Shown: positions 18,651-27,009 of the stretch, piece by piece | Position numbering within the stretch: position 1 is the first letter of the stretch | Layout of the letters: every line of letters starts with the position of its first letter | Source: Polynucleobacter duraquae | Lineage (GTDB): Bacteria > Pseudomonadota > Gammaproteobacteria > Burkholderiales > Burkholderiaceae | Assembly (NCBI RefSeq): GCF_000973625.1 | Contig: NZ_CP007501.1 | Coordinates: 310,001-374,000, forward strand | Direction of reading: 5' to 3' | Length of the DNA stretch: 64,000 nucleotides | Made by a program: the position numbers and the translations under genes | Notes under the pieces: model-generated | What the model was told of the DNA's origin: nothing | Databases searched by the model: none | The model's input: only the letters and a program-made list of their open reading frames with translations

Positions 18651-18893
18651 ATGATTAATAATGAAATACTTTTAAAAAATACTGTTGCCAAAGTGTTGGG
18701 CGTAAATCTAGATGATATCAATGATGACTCATCAATGGATAACTTGCATGAATGGGATTCGGTAAAGCATCTTAATCTTGTGCTTGCAATCGAGGAAGTA
18801 TTTGGAATTTCAATGACAGAGGAGCAATCTCTTGAGATGTTAAGTTTTCCACTAATCAAGTTAGTTTTATCTGAGCACAACATTAATTTTTAA
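18651..18893 (+). CDS. Acyl carrier protein (second; probable FkbH partner)
   Basis: 80-aa acidic protein with a standard ACP fold. Ser37 in EWDSVKHLNLVLAIEE is the phosphopantetheine attachment site. The WDS context is typical of carriers that accept unusual starter or glyceryl groups. It follows the FkbH-like gene by only 8 bases, as in glyceryl-ACP modules of tetronate and methoxymalonyl pathways. The AGGTGG sequence before ATG 18651 serves as ribosome-binding site. Having two different ACPs in one operon suggests that two acyl pools are kept separate and then joined. Confidence 0.85.
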   Translation: MINNEILLKNTVAKVLGVNLDDINDDSSMDNLHEWDSVKHLNLVLAIEEVFGISMTEEQSLEMLSFPLIKLVLSEHNINF

Positions 18894-18915
18894 AACTCCA
18901 TTACTAGAGGCTAAG

Positions 18916-20280
18916 TTGAATGAAATAGATACCCTCTTAAAGAGGATGGAGGGATTTGGCTCTCTTCCTGCAATTATTTGGAAAAATAACCAACTAAATT
19001 ACATTGAATTTGTTGATCTGATAAATGATTGGGAGTTAAAGCTTCCCAATCTCGGAGTTACTCGAGGAACGGTTTGTAGTGTACTAGGGGACTTTTCTCC
19101 TAAATGTTGCGCACTTTTTTTTGCATTAATGAAGGCTGGATCAATTGTTGTCCCGCTTACGAAATCAATAGTCAATGAAAGTGAGCAGTTTAAGCGGATT
19201 GCCGGCGTCCAAATATCAATTGAATTTGCTGATGATGATTCTTTCAATTCTAAAGTTGAAGATTCCTATCCAGATAATTTCTTAATAAAAGAATTTCGAT
19301 CCACAAAAAATTCATCTGGATTAGTAGTTTTTTCTTCTGGTTCAACGGGTGAGCCAAAGGGAATTTTGCACGATTTTGAATGTGTAATTCGTAAATTCAT
19401 TAGTCAACGCAAGGGATGGAAATCAATTTTATTTTTATTGATGGATCATTTTGGCGGATTCAATACGTTTATTGCGGCTTTTGCCTATGGTGGTGTTGCA
19501 GTTTGCGTACATGACCGCGATCCAAGCGCCATTTGCGAGGCGATTCAATCATCTCGTGCAACTCTTCTCCCAACAACACCCACCTTCATTAATTTATTGA
19601 TCGCATCTCGGGCTTTTATGTCATTCGATTTATCGTCAATAGAGCTCATAACATATGGTACTGAAGTAATGCCAGAGGCAACATTGAATAAATTGAAAAC
19701 AATTTTTCCAAATGCTTCATTAAAGCAAACATATGGCCTATCTGAGGTGGGTGTACTGCGCTCGAAGTCTGAGAATGATGCATCGCTTTGGGTAAAGATT
19801 GGTGGAGATGGTTTTGAGGTAAGAATTGAGAACAATATTTTATGGATAAAATCTGAGTCTAATATGGTCGGCTACCTCAATGCTCCATCACCCTTTGATG
19901 AGGGAGGGTGGATGTGCACGGGCGATCAAGTTGAGGTTAATGGCGACTACATGCGTATTATTGGCCGTAAATCTGAAATGATTAATGTAGGAGGCCAAAA
20001 GGTTTTCCCTGCGGAAATTGAAACCATTTTGCTCGAAGATGAGAATGTAAAAGAGGCTACTGTTTATGGGGTTAAAAATCCATTGATGGGGCATGTGGTT
20101 CATGCCAATATAGCCCTACTTGAGGAGGAATCCTCTGAAAATCTCACAATACGACTAAGAAAGTCGTGTATCTTAAAGCTAGCAAAATATAAGATTCCAG
20201 TAAAATTTAATGTTGTTCACGGCGAGAGTCAACGTAACGAACGTTTTAAAAAGATTCGGACAGGGCTTGATAAGTCCTAA
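18916..20280 (+). CDS. AMP-dependent acyl-CoA/acyl-ACP ligase
   Basis: 454-aa ANL-superfamily adenylating enzyme, somewhat shorter than typical acyl-CoA synthetases (500-550 aa). The P-loop-like motif SSGSTGEPKG is near residue 140, TYGLSEVG near residue 275, GDQVEVNGDYMRIIGRKSEMINVGG marks the hinge to the C-terminal domain, and KIRTG near the end carries the catalytic Lys. It probably activates a carboxylic acid as the AMP ester and loads it on one of the two ACPs. The only in-frame start fitting the N-terminus is TTG 18916, with AGAGG ten bases upstream. The acid substrate is unknown. Confidence 0.85.
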   Translation: MNEIDTLLKRMEGFGSLPAIIWKNNQLNYIEFVDLINDWELKLPNLGVTRGTVCSVLGDFSPKCCALFFALMKAGSIVVPLTKSIVNESEQFKRIAGVQISIEFADDDSFNSKVEDSYPDNFLIKEFRSTKNSSGLVVFSSGSTGEPKGILHDFECVIRKFISQRKGWKSILFLLMDHFGGFNTFIAAFAYGGVAVCVHDRDPSAICEAIQSSRATLLPTTPTFINLLIASRAFMSFDLSSIELITYGTEVMPEATLNKLKTIFPNASLKQTYGLSEVGVLRSKSENDASLWVKIGGDGFEVRIENNILWIKSESNMVGYLNAPSPFDEGGWMCTGDQVEVNGDYMRIIGRKSEMINVGGQKVFPAEIETILLEDENVKEATVYGVKNPLMGHVVHANIALLEEESSENLTIRLRKSCILKLAKYKIPVKFNVVHGESQRNERFKKIRTGLDKS

Positions 20281-20299
20281 GCGAATGTAAATATAGTCT

Positions 20300-21379
20300 A
20301 TGAGTAATCTTTATGAAATTCGTGATGTTGTGGATGACGATCTTAATGCTATCGCAAATTTAGCATCGGAAAATGAACTTCTTTTGGAAGGGCTGACACC
20401 ATCTATATTTTCTGTAATGTTGAGGTGGTTATATTCAAAATCTGAAATGGGTAAAAAGATACAAATACTAGCTCAAATTCCCACAGGGGTTATCGCTCAT
20501 TATGGCGGTGTCCCATTTAAGATGAAGTGGCATGAGAAAGCTATCTCTGCAACTCTGGCATCCAATCTAGTAGTTGATAGGAATTTTCGCAAGTACTCTC
20601 CTTTTTTTTCGTTACAGAAAGAGTTCATTAAAAGATACCAAGAAAAAGGATATAGCTTTGCTTATGGGGCTATAACTAGAGAGGGAGTTTTAAACCCTCA
20701 CCTTAGGATGGGGTGGAAGTCCTTAGGCTCCTTGGATGTCTACGTTAGACCCATTTCCCTTGCTTCCATTTTTGGAAAGTTGGTGAACTATCCCGTAATT
20801 TCATTGTTGGCTAAATTTCCACTACAACTAATACAAAAGCTTTGGGACGCTATCTTTTATTTAAGACATCATAATATCCAAGTTTTAGAGGAGACATCTT
20901 TTGCCGATTCAATGTCTTCCCCTTTGAATTGTTGGATGAAAAAAAAGAAAATTTGCGCTGTAAGATCAATCGAAGCCTTAAATTGGAGATTTTCTGCTTT
21001 TAAAGATAGGAATTATCGTATTTTTATTCCGTATGTAAATTCACTTCCAGCCGGCTACTTGGTTGTGAGATTAATGCCGATGAAACAATTTTTATCAGTT
21101 GCTATTATTGATCTTGTTGTTTTCAACGATGAAAAAAAAGTATTTAATGCCCTGATAAAAAGATGTATTTGCTTTGCTCGTCAAAGCAATGCAGATCTTG
21201 TTGCTTCTGCGTTTACAGATCATGATGAGTTAGCTAATTCTTTTCGCTGGGCTGGTTTTTTTAAATCACGTGAAAAATTTATAATTGTTGGACATTTTCC
21301 CAAGAGTGGAGATACAAAATTCTCAGAATTTAATTTTTCTGATTTTCATATCAATTGGTTTGATCATGATTATGTTTGA
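20300..21379 (+). CDS. GNAT-family N-acyltransferase
   Basis: 359-aa protein whose N-terminal half (IRDVVDDDLNAIANLASEN, then SATLASNLVVDRNFRKYSPFFSLQKEFI) matches the beta-strand/CoA-binding loop of GNAT enzymes. A second GNAT-like region lies in the C-terminal half, so it may be a tandem-GNAT or FemAB-like protein. It is followed by a PIG-L deacetylase gene and preceded by an acyl-activating set. A sensible role is transfer of the newly made acyl group from ACP or CoA onto a free amino group of a sugar (inference). No transmembrane helix is evident, so it would act in the cytoplasm. Confidence 0.65.
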   Translation: MSNLYEIRDVVDDDLNAIANLASENELLLEGLTPSIFSVMLRWLYSKSEMGKKIQILAQIPTGVIAHYGGVPFKMKWHEKAISATLASNLVVDRNFRKYSPFFSLQKEFIKRYQEKGYSFAYGAITREGVLNPHLRMGWKSLGSLDVYVRPISLASIFGKLVNYPVISLLAKFPLQLIQKLWDAIFYLRHHNIQVLEETSFADSMSSPLNCWMKKKKICAVRSIEALNWRFSAFKDRNYRIFIPYVNSLPAGYLVVRLMPMKQFLSVAIIDLVVFNDEKKVFNALIKRCICFARQSNADLVASAFTDHDELANSFRWAGFFKSREKFIIVGHFPKSGDTKFSEFNFSDFHINWFDHDYV

Positions 21380-21411
21380 TTGATCAATAGAAATACAAAC
21401 TACAAACTTTA

Positions 21412-22179
21412 ATGGCCACAGCACTTTTTCTATTTGCTCATCAGGATGATGAGTGTGGGGTTTTTCAAGCCATAGATTCTGAATTGAACTCAGGAAGTAC
21501 GGTACATTGCTGCTACTTTACTAGTGGCACCCCTAGCGGCTTAGATTCAAGTCGCCGTGATCTTGAGTCGCAGAAGGTGCTCGCAAGTCTGGGTATTGAC
21601 CCTAAAAATATGCACTTTATCGGCGGCCTGCAGTCTATACCTGATGGTAATTTAGTTGCCAATGTTAATTTTGCATATGAATGGATTCTTTCATTTCTGA
21701 AATCAAATGGAAATGTAATAAATATATATTTACCTGCATGGGAGGGTGGACATCCTGACCATGATGTTTTGCATGCTGTTGGAGTTAGGGCAGCTAATAA
21801 TGCAAACTTTATTGACACCACGTTTCAGTACCCCTTATACAATGGATATCACTGTTTTGGTCCATTCTTCAGAACTCTGCTTCCGCTGATTCAGAATGGA
21901 GATGTTCGCACTACCAACATACACATTTTCAATCGACTTAGATTCTTGGGGCTATGTCTTAGGTACCCCAGTCAGGTTAAAACTTGGATTGGTTTATTCC
22001 CTTTTTTTTTACTGCATTATTTTTTTTGGGGCACTCAGGATCTTCAAAAAGTTTCTCTTGATCGCCTGAGACAGAAGCCTCATGCTGGATCTTTATACTA
22101 CGAAAGAAGAAAATTTTCCTCTTGGGAAAAAATCTCTTCGGAATTAATTTTTTTTGAAAAAAATTACCTATTTTTATAA
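21412..22179 (+). CDS. PIG-L/LmbE-family deacetylase
   Basis: 255-aa Zn-dependent N-deacetylase. The metal motif AHQDDE is at residues 9-14 and the second motif HPDHD near residue 120. Family members remove acetyl from GlcNAc-type groups (PIG-L, MshB, BshB). It is the last gene of the plus-strand cassette, next to a GNAT gene, so the pair could exchange N-acetyl for another acyl group on an amino sugar. A hydrophobic Phe-rich stretch (FPFFLLHYFFW) near residue 200 may contact membrane lipid. That could mean a polyprenyl-linked substrate, though this is only a hint. Confidence 0.85.
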   Translation: MATALFLFAHQDDECGVFQAIDSELNSGSTVHCCYFTSGTPSGLDSSRRDLESQKVLASLGIDPKNMHFIGGLQSIPDGNLVANVNFAYEWILSFLKSNGNVINIYLPAWEGGHPDHDVLHAVGVRAANNANFIDTTFQYPLYNGYHCFGPFFRTLLPLIQNGDVRTTNIHIFNRLRFLGLCLRYPSQVKTWIGLFPFFLLHYFFWGTQDLQKVSLDRLRQKPHAGSLYYERRKFSSWEKISSELIFFEKNYLFL

Positions 22180-22269
22180 GGTAAAAGTGTTTAAGAATAA
22201 GGTGATTTTAATAGGTGAGTAGAGGGGCAGGAGTGCTAATACTCCTTATCGCTTTATGTTTTATCTTAT

Positions 22270-23298
22270 CTAAGGTACTAAACTCAAAAATAAGAATTCA
22301 AAGAAAATAATCAAGTGAACCACACCCTGTAACAGGGTGGTTCTGCCAATGGCAAGGGTGAGCGCCCCAATAAAAAAGCTCAGATACATAAGCGTCATAT
22401 TGAGTGAACTGATCCCCAGACTGATTGGTAAATCAAAGAAGATTGCAAATGCAGCTACAGTAGGTATTGTTAAACCAATACTCGCCAAGGCTGAGCCTAA
22501 AGCTAGATTCAAACTGCTTTGTAAGCGATTTGCTCTTGCTGCTCTAACTGCTGCATAAGCTTCGGGCAGTAGTACCAGAAGGGCGATAGCGATGCCAACG
22601 ACTGTTTTGGGTGCGCCAGCTGACTTTACTCCAGCCTCAATAGCAGGGTTAAGCGCCTCTGCCAAGCCGACCACAATCATCAGTGATAACAATAGAAGAA
22701 AGACGCTGACAGTAGTTTTTAAATTGCTGGGTTTATCCGCATGTATATCACTATCAGTCTTTTTATCTTCTGCTTTTGGGAGGTAGTAGTCACGATGGCT
22801 AACTGTTTGGAAGAAAATAAATGCACCGTAGAGGGCAAATGAAGCAATGCCAGCAAAGGCCAATTGGCTCTGAGTAAAGTCAGGGCCAGGAGTGCTCATG
22901 GTTGCTATTGGCATGACTAAAATGAAAGTCGCCAGGGCGGTAAGCACTGCTAGAGCTGAATTAGTTCCTTCATTGCGAAAAGACATCTCATGATGTTTAA
23001 AGCCACCCATGAAGATGCATAAACCAATTACGCCATTGACCACAATCATGACTGTGGCAAAAACTGCATCTCGAGCAATAAATTCAGAGCCTTCATGACC
23101 GGCTAACATCATCGTGATAATGAGTGATACTTCGATAATCGTGACGCTAATTGAGAGTACAAGTGTTCCATAAGGTTCACCAGTTTTATGGGCAATGACT
23201 TCAGCGTGGTGCACTGCCGACAGGACCGCTCCAATCAAGGTAAAACCCATTAAAGCAATGAACCAAGTTTGATTAAGTAATGGAGCTAAAGAGTGCAT
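22270..23298 (-). CDS. chaA: Ca2+/H+ (Na+/H+) antiporter, ChaA-like
   Basis: 342-aa inner-membrane cation exchanger with about eleven hydrophobic helices in two inverted Na_Ca_ex repeats. The first repeat carries GEPYGTLVLSISVTIIEVSLI and the second LLVLLPEAYAAVRAARANRLQSSLNLALGSALASIGLTIP, the acidic alpha-repeat signatures. A hydrophilic Lys/Asp-rich linker near residues 175-195 separates them. Length is close to ChaA of E. coli. It stands alone, convergent to the PIG-L gene, and marks the return to ordinary base composition after the AT-rich island. Preferred cation is not determinable here. Confidence 0.9.
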   Translation of the reverse strand: MHSLAPLLNQTWFIALMGFTLIGAVLSAVHHAEVIAHKTGEPYGTLVLSISVTIIEVSLIITMMLAGHEGSEFIARDAVFATVMIVVNGVIGLCIFMGGFKHHEMSFRNEGTNSALAVLTALATFILVMPIATMSTPGPDFTQSQLAFAGIASFALYGAFIFFQTVSHRDYYLPKAEDKKTDSDIHADKPSNLKTTVSVFLLLLSLMIVVGLAEALNPAIEAGVKSAGAPKTVVGIAIALLVLLPEAYAAVRAARANRLQSSLNLALGSALASIGLTIPTVAAFAIFFDLPISLGISSLNMTLMYLSFFIGALTLAIGRTTLLQGVVHLIIFFEFLFLSLVP

Positions 23299-23431
23299 AA
23301 ATAATGGGATCTTTTTGGTAAGAAATGCTATTACTCGTTAATATAGAGTGCGATAAATAGTATCTGCCAATTTTAAAGTCATTTAATTACATTTCTCTAA
23401 GCGCCTTAACTTTAATCCCATAAGGATCAAT

Positions 23432-23794
23432 ATGAAAGCCCTCATTTTCTTTGGCCATGGTGCTCGAGATACCCGTTGGCGTGAGCCATTTGATCGTTTG
23501 GCTGTCTTATGGAGAGCGCAACATCCAAATACACGAGTGGAGCTTGCATTCTTAGAGCTAATGGAGCCTAGCTTAGAAGAGGCGATTTCTTTACAAGTAG
23601 CTATCGGAGCAACTGAAGTGGTTGTAGTTCCGGTGTTTTTTGGCCAAGGTGGCCATTTGCGTAATGACTTCCCAGTCCTGCTTTCTGCTTGCCAAGATCA
23701 ATTCCCTGAAATTCAACTAAGCGCTACGCCTGCAGTCGGTGAGGATGAGGCTGTCTTGCAAGCCATCATCGAATTTAGCGCTAGAACTCTGTAA
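23432..23794 (+). CDS. cbiX: CbiX/SirB-type sirohydrochlorin chelatase (short form)
   Basis: 120-aa single-domain class II chelatase. LIFFGHGARDTRWREPF carries the metal-binding His, and VVVPVFFGQGGHLRNDFP carries the second His. This half-length form works as a homodimer and inserts Fe2+ (or Co2+) into sirohydrochlorin. It lies beside the uroporphyrinogen methyltransferase and sulfite reductase genes, so siroheme synthesis is the likely role. Its last 78 bases overlap the 3' end of the convergent methyltransferase gene, an unusually long antisense overlap. The true stop is clear (TAA after ARTL). Confidence 0.88.
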   Translation: MKALIFFGHGARDTRWREPFDRLAVLWRAQHPNTRVELAFLELMEPSLEEAISLQVAIGATEVVVVPVFFGQGGHLRNDFPVLLSACQDQFPEIQLSATPAVGEDEAVLQAIIEFSARTL

Positions 23795-24568
23795 TTCTTC
23801 CGTTTGCTTCATTATTGGTTTTTCTCTTAAGGCTTCGCCAACCATGATTAGCGCTGGCAAAGTGCTATCAAACCAATTATTCGCTCTGCCATCGGCTAGT
23901 CTCCCTAGAGTGCTAGACCAGTGACGCTCATTCTTAGTGCTGACTGCTTCCAGAATATGAACAGGAGTTTCGCCGATATGGTTTGAACTGCTTTCAATTA
24001 GTTGCTTGGCAATCCTTGTAGCGTCTTTGCGACCCATGTAATACACCAAGGTATCAGCTTGTGGATTTTGAATTGGATATTTTTGACCGCCGTTATCGCC
24101 AAGATTTTCAGTGCCTTGCGCCAAGGTGATAAAAGCAACGCTACGAGAGACTCCACGCAGAGTAAGCGATTGTTGAATTGCGGCAGCACCCGCTAATGCC
24201 GCTGTAATGCCGGGCACCACTTCTACTTCAATATGATGATTCTTAAGTGCATTGATTTCCTCATCGGCACGGCCGAACATCATGGGGTCTCCACCCTTAA
24301 GGCGAACGATGATTTGATATTTTTGGGTCGCGTCAATCAAGCGCTTATTGATAAAGTGTTGTGCAGAAGAAAGCTTGCCGCAGCGTTTGCCGACAGGCTC
24401 TTTAATTGCTTGAGGGCAGAGCTCCAGCATCGCTGGATCTACCAATGCATCGTGAAAAACGATATCCGCCTTTGACAGTAGATTGGCACCGCGCACAGTA
24501 ATGAGATCAGTTGCGCCAGGGCCAGCACCAACTAAATACACTTTACCGAGTTTTCTTACATTGCTCAT
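23717..24568 (-). CDS. cobA: Uroporphyrinogen-III C-methyltransferase
   Basis: SAM-dependent methyltransferase that makes precorrin-2, the first committed step to siroheme. Seen: VYLVGAGPGATDLITVRG, HDALVDPAMLEL, VRLKGGDPMMFGRADEE and VEVVPGITAALAGAAA, all family signatures. It lacks the CysG N-terminal dehydrogenase/chelatase domain. The precorrin-2 dehydrogenase must therefore come from elsewhere, while CbiX next door can supply chelation. I chose ATG 24568. A GTG at 24619 would add 17 residues but overlap the DUF934 gene. It belongs to the cysI-DUF934-cobA operon. Confidence 0.92.
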   Translation of the reverse strand: MSNVRKLGKVYLVGAGPGATDLITVRGANLLSKADIVFHDALVDPAMLELCPQAIKEPVGKRCGKLSSAQHFINKRLIDATQKYQIIVRLKGGDPMMFGRADEEINALKNHHIEVEVVPGITAALAGAAAIQQSLTLRGVSRSVAFITLAQGTENLGDNGGQKYPIQNPQADTLVYYMGRKDATRIAKQLIESSSNHIGETPVHILEAVSTKNERHWSSTLGRLADGRANNWFDSTLPALIMVGEALREKPIMKQTEELQSSSAKFDDGLQDSLILTDCRRSA

Positions 24569-24587
24569 GATTTGTGCTAAATCTGCC

Positions 24588-25136
24588 TTAGTTGACTTCT
24601 TGAGTGCTACGTTGAACACGCCAACTATTTTGAGTAGTTACGCTAAAAAGATCAAATTGCTTGAGTGCAACATTAAGATTTTGATCGGGGCGCAGTTCAA
24701 AAGCATCAAAGCCTACACGTGCACCTTGCAAGAGTTGATCAATCAAAACATCACCAATTGCACGGACTTCGCCTTGCCACTCAAAGCGATCTCTGAGTAG
24801 GGCCGCAGTACTAAAACTTCTACCATCTCTAAAGATAGGGAAGTGCGCACCAATCACTGGCCAAAGTGTTTTTCCGGTCTCAATGAGGTCTTCATGTTTC
24901 AGAATGTCATCATCCGCAGCAAACCAAATGCCAATCTCGCCTTTGCTTACCCTGTCTAGTACATCTGGATTCTTATGGTGGGTAATCCACCAATGAAACG
25001 GTACCAAGACTTTATGAAAGCCATGCTCAAGATCAGGGATGCCGCCTTCATCATGCTCGCCATCCCAGATTTGCCATTCATTAGCCACAACTGTGGGTTT
25101 GCCATCTTTTGGGAAGTAAATAATCTGCTGGTTCAT
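24588..25136 (-). CDS. DUF934 protein associated with sulfite reductase
   Basis: 182-aa protein of the DUF934 family, which in proteobacteria almost always follows the sulfite/nitrite reductase gene cysI. Family features seen are a Trp-rich N-terminal third (VPFHWWITHH), IGIWFAADDDILKH, FPIFRDGRSFSTAALLRDR and the acidic GFDAFELRPDQ. Its biochemical role is not established; a reductase accessory or electron-delivery role has been assumed for the family. It sits 13 bases after cysI and 19 bases before cobA, clearly in one operon. Confidence 0.85.
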   Translation of the reverse strand: MNQQIIYFPKDGKPTVVANEWQIWDGEHDEGGIPDLEHGFHKVLVPFHWWITHHKNPDVLDRVSKGEIGIWFAADDDILKHEDLIETGKTLWPVIGAHFPIFRDGRSFSTAALLRDRFEWQGEVRAIGDVLIDQLLQGARVGFDAFELRPDQNLNVALKQFDLFSVTTQNSWRVQRSTQEVN

Positions 25137-25149
25137 TCTTTTTTCATGA

Positions 25150-26877
25150 TTAAACTATGGCGCCCTTGCCTGATTCTTTGGAGTGCTTGCCATTGTTCTT
25201 GTAGGCGGCCTCTTTAAAGGGGGCTACTCCTAAACGACGGTAAGCATCAATAAAGGGTTCATCTGCTGCGCGGTGCTGAACGAAGGTATTGATAATGCTA
25301 GTCATCACATCTGGAATCTCATTGGCATAGAAAGAGGGTCCAATAACTTTGCCAATAGAGGCATCGTTGCCTTGGTCTCCACCCAAAGTGATTTGATACC
25401 ACTCTTCACCATCCTTATCGACACCCAGGACGCCAATATTGCCAACATGATGATGGCCGCAAGAATTAATGCACCCTGAGATATTTAGACTGATATCACC
25501 TAAATCAAACAAGTAATCCAAATCATCAAAACGTTCTTGAATCGCTTTTGCAATTGGTAATGATTTGGCGTTAGCCAATGAGCAGAAGTCACCACCAGGG
25601 CAAGCAATGATGTCGGTGAGTAATCCAATATTAGGGATTGCCACATGTTGTTGCTTGGCAGCCTGCCAAAGTTCTTGCAATTTGGATTGCTCTACGTCAG
25701 CCAGCACTAAGTTTTGTTCATGCGTAACACGTAATTCGCCAAAGCTGTATTGATCGGCTAAATCCGCAATGGCATTCATCTGTGCGCTAGTGGCATCACC
25801 AGGGGCAACCTTACCATGCGGCTTGAGTGACAGAATCACGCTAGCATAGCCTGGTACTTGATGGGGCTTAACGTTGCGCTCTAGCCAGCGAGCAAAAGCA
25901 GCTCTCTCGGCCTCTGGTGTGGTTGCTAGGATAGCTTCATTACTGACCACTGTTAATTTCTGATACGCAGGTTTGGTGAAGTGCTTGGCAACTCGCCCCC
26001 ACTCAGCCTGTGTGAAATTATCTTTACTCTGTATTTCTTCATTATGAAGTTGTACCCATTCACCTTCAACTTGGCGGGCGAACTCTTCTGGACCCAACGC
26101 TTTCACTAAAATCTTGATGCGGGCCTTGTATAGATTATCTCTTCTACCAAATCGGTTATATACACGTAATAGTGCAGTTAAGTAACTCGGCAGAACTTGC
26201 CAAGGCAAATCTTGTTTAATTAATGACCCAAAAATTGGAGTACGCCCCATGCCACCACCAGCATAGATATTTGCTGTTAACTCACCATTGTTTATGTTTG
26301 GATTTTTCTTGAGCTCAATACCTACGTCATGGCAAAGTAAGACAGTACGATCTTCTTTTGCGCCATTGATGGCAAATTTGAATTTGCGTGGCAGGTGTGC
26401 AAATTCTGGGTGCAATGTTGACCATTGGCGGAGTAACTCGCAGACTGGTCTTGGGTCAACGTATTCATCGGCCGCAACACCAGCAAAGGCATCGCTTGTG
26501 ATATTTCTGATACAGTTCCCTGAAGTTTGGATAGCATGCATCTCCACTTTAGCTAATTCAGCCAAGATGTCCGGAGTCTGTTCTAGCTCTACCCAGTTGA
26601 ACTGAATGTTTTGACGGGTTGTGAAGTGCCCGTAACCGCGATCGTATTTATCAGCTATGAAGGCTAGCGTGCGAAGTTGTTTAGCGCTCAATAAGCCATA
26701 AGGGATCGCAACACGCAACATGTAAGCATGGCGCTGGTGGTAAAGGCCATTCTGTAAACGAAGGGGACGGAATTCTTCTTCGGCTAAGGTGCCGTTGAGG
26801 CGTCTTTCAACCTGGTCTCGGAATTGGATAACCCGTTGATCTACAAGGGTTTGGTCAATATGATCATATTTGTACAT
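25150..26877 (-). CDS. cysI: Sulfite (nitrite/sulfite) reductase hemoprotein
   Basis: 575-aa siroheme/[4Fe-4S] enzyme reducing sulfite to sulfide with six electrons. The cluster ligands are visible: C426-x5-C432 (CPGGDFC) and C469-x3-C473 (CINSC). The duplicated ferredoxin-like half-domains include GHFTTRQNIQFNW and TSGNCIRNITSDAFAG in the N-terminal half. No flavoprotein subunit is nearby, so electrons probably come from ferredoxin or from a DUF934-linked route. It heads the cysI-DUF934-cobA operon. An AT-rich inverted repeat lies 56-77 bases upstream and may be an operator. Confidence 0.92.
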   Translation of the reverse strand: MYKYDHIDQTLVDQRVIQFRDQVERRLNGTLAEEEFRPLRLQNGLYHQRHAYMLRVAIPYGLLSAKQLRTLAFIADKYDRGYGHFTTRQNIQFNWVELEQTPDILAELAKVEMHAIQTSGNCIRNITSDAFAGVAADEYVDPRPVCELLRQWSTLHPEFAHLPRKFKFAINGAKEDRTVLLCHDVGIELKKNPNINNGELTANIYAGGGMGRTPIFGSLIKQDLPWQVLPSYLTALLRVYNRFGRRDNLYKARIKILVKALGPEEFARQVEGEWVQLHNEEIQSKDNFTQAEWGRVAKHFTKPAYQKLTVVSNEAILATTPEAERAAFARWLERNVKPHQVPGYASVILSLKPHGKVAPGDATSAQMNAIADLADQYSFGELRVTHEQNLVLADVEQSKLQELWQAAKQQHVAIPNIGLLTDIIACPGGDFCSLANAKSLPIAKAIQERFDDLDYLFDLGDISLNISGCINSCGHHHVGNIGVLGVDKDGEEWYQITLGGDQGNDASIGKVIGPSFYANEIPDVMTSIINTFVQHRAADEPFIDAYRRLGVAPFKEAAYKNNGKHSKESGKGAIV

Positions 26878-26932
26878 AGACCCGTATTGTCTGGGGCTAT
26901 CTGCATAACTACAAATACTTAAATATTGAATC

Positions 26933-26954
26933 TATATATCTATATTGATATATA
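26933..26954. promoter_or_regulatory. AT-rich inverted repeat upstream of cysI (possible operator)
   Basis: Arms TATATATC and GATATATA (8 bp, perfect) flank a 6-base spacer, centred about 66 bases upstream of the cysI start. The region between cysI and the small membrane-protein gene is the only place for the operon promoter. The repeat is compatible with a dimeric regulator, but AT-rich palindromes arise by chance in such DNA. The regulator is unknown. CysB sites are not recognisable by eye. Confidence 0.4.
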
Positions 26955-27009
26955 AGGATCGTTAATAGTTAATTGCTGTTTATTACTAAAGGGACTCTAT
27001 CTATAGTGT

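Noticed and set aside
1-22200. Integrase, tRNA or insertion sequence bordering the AT-rich island
   Set aside because: None found by eye at either accessible border; the left border is outside the window.
22229-22246. Hairpin AGGAGT-GCTAAT-ACTCCT as terminator of the PIG-L gene
   Set aside because: The stem is only 6 bp and no T-run follows on either strand; not listed as a terminator.
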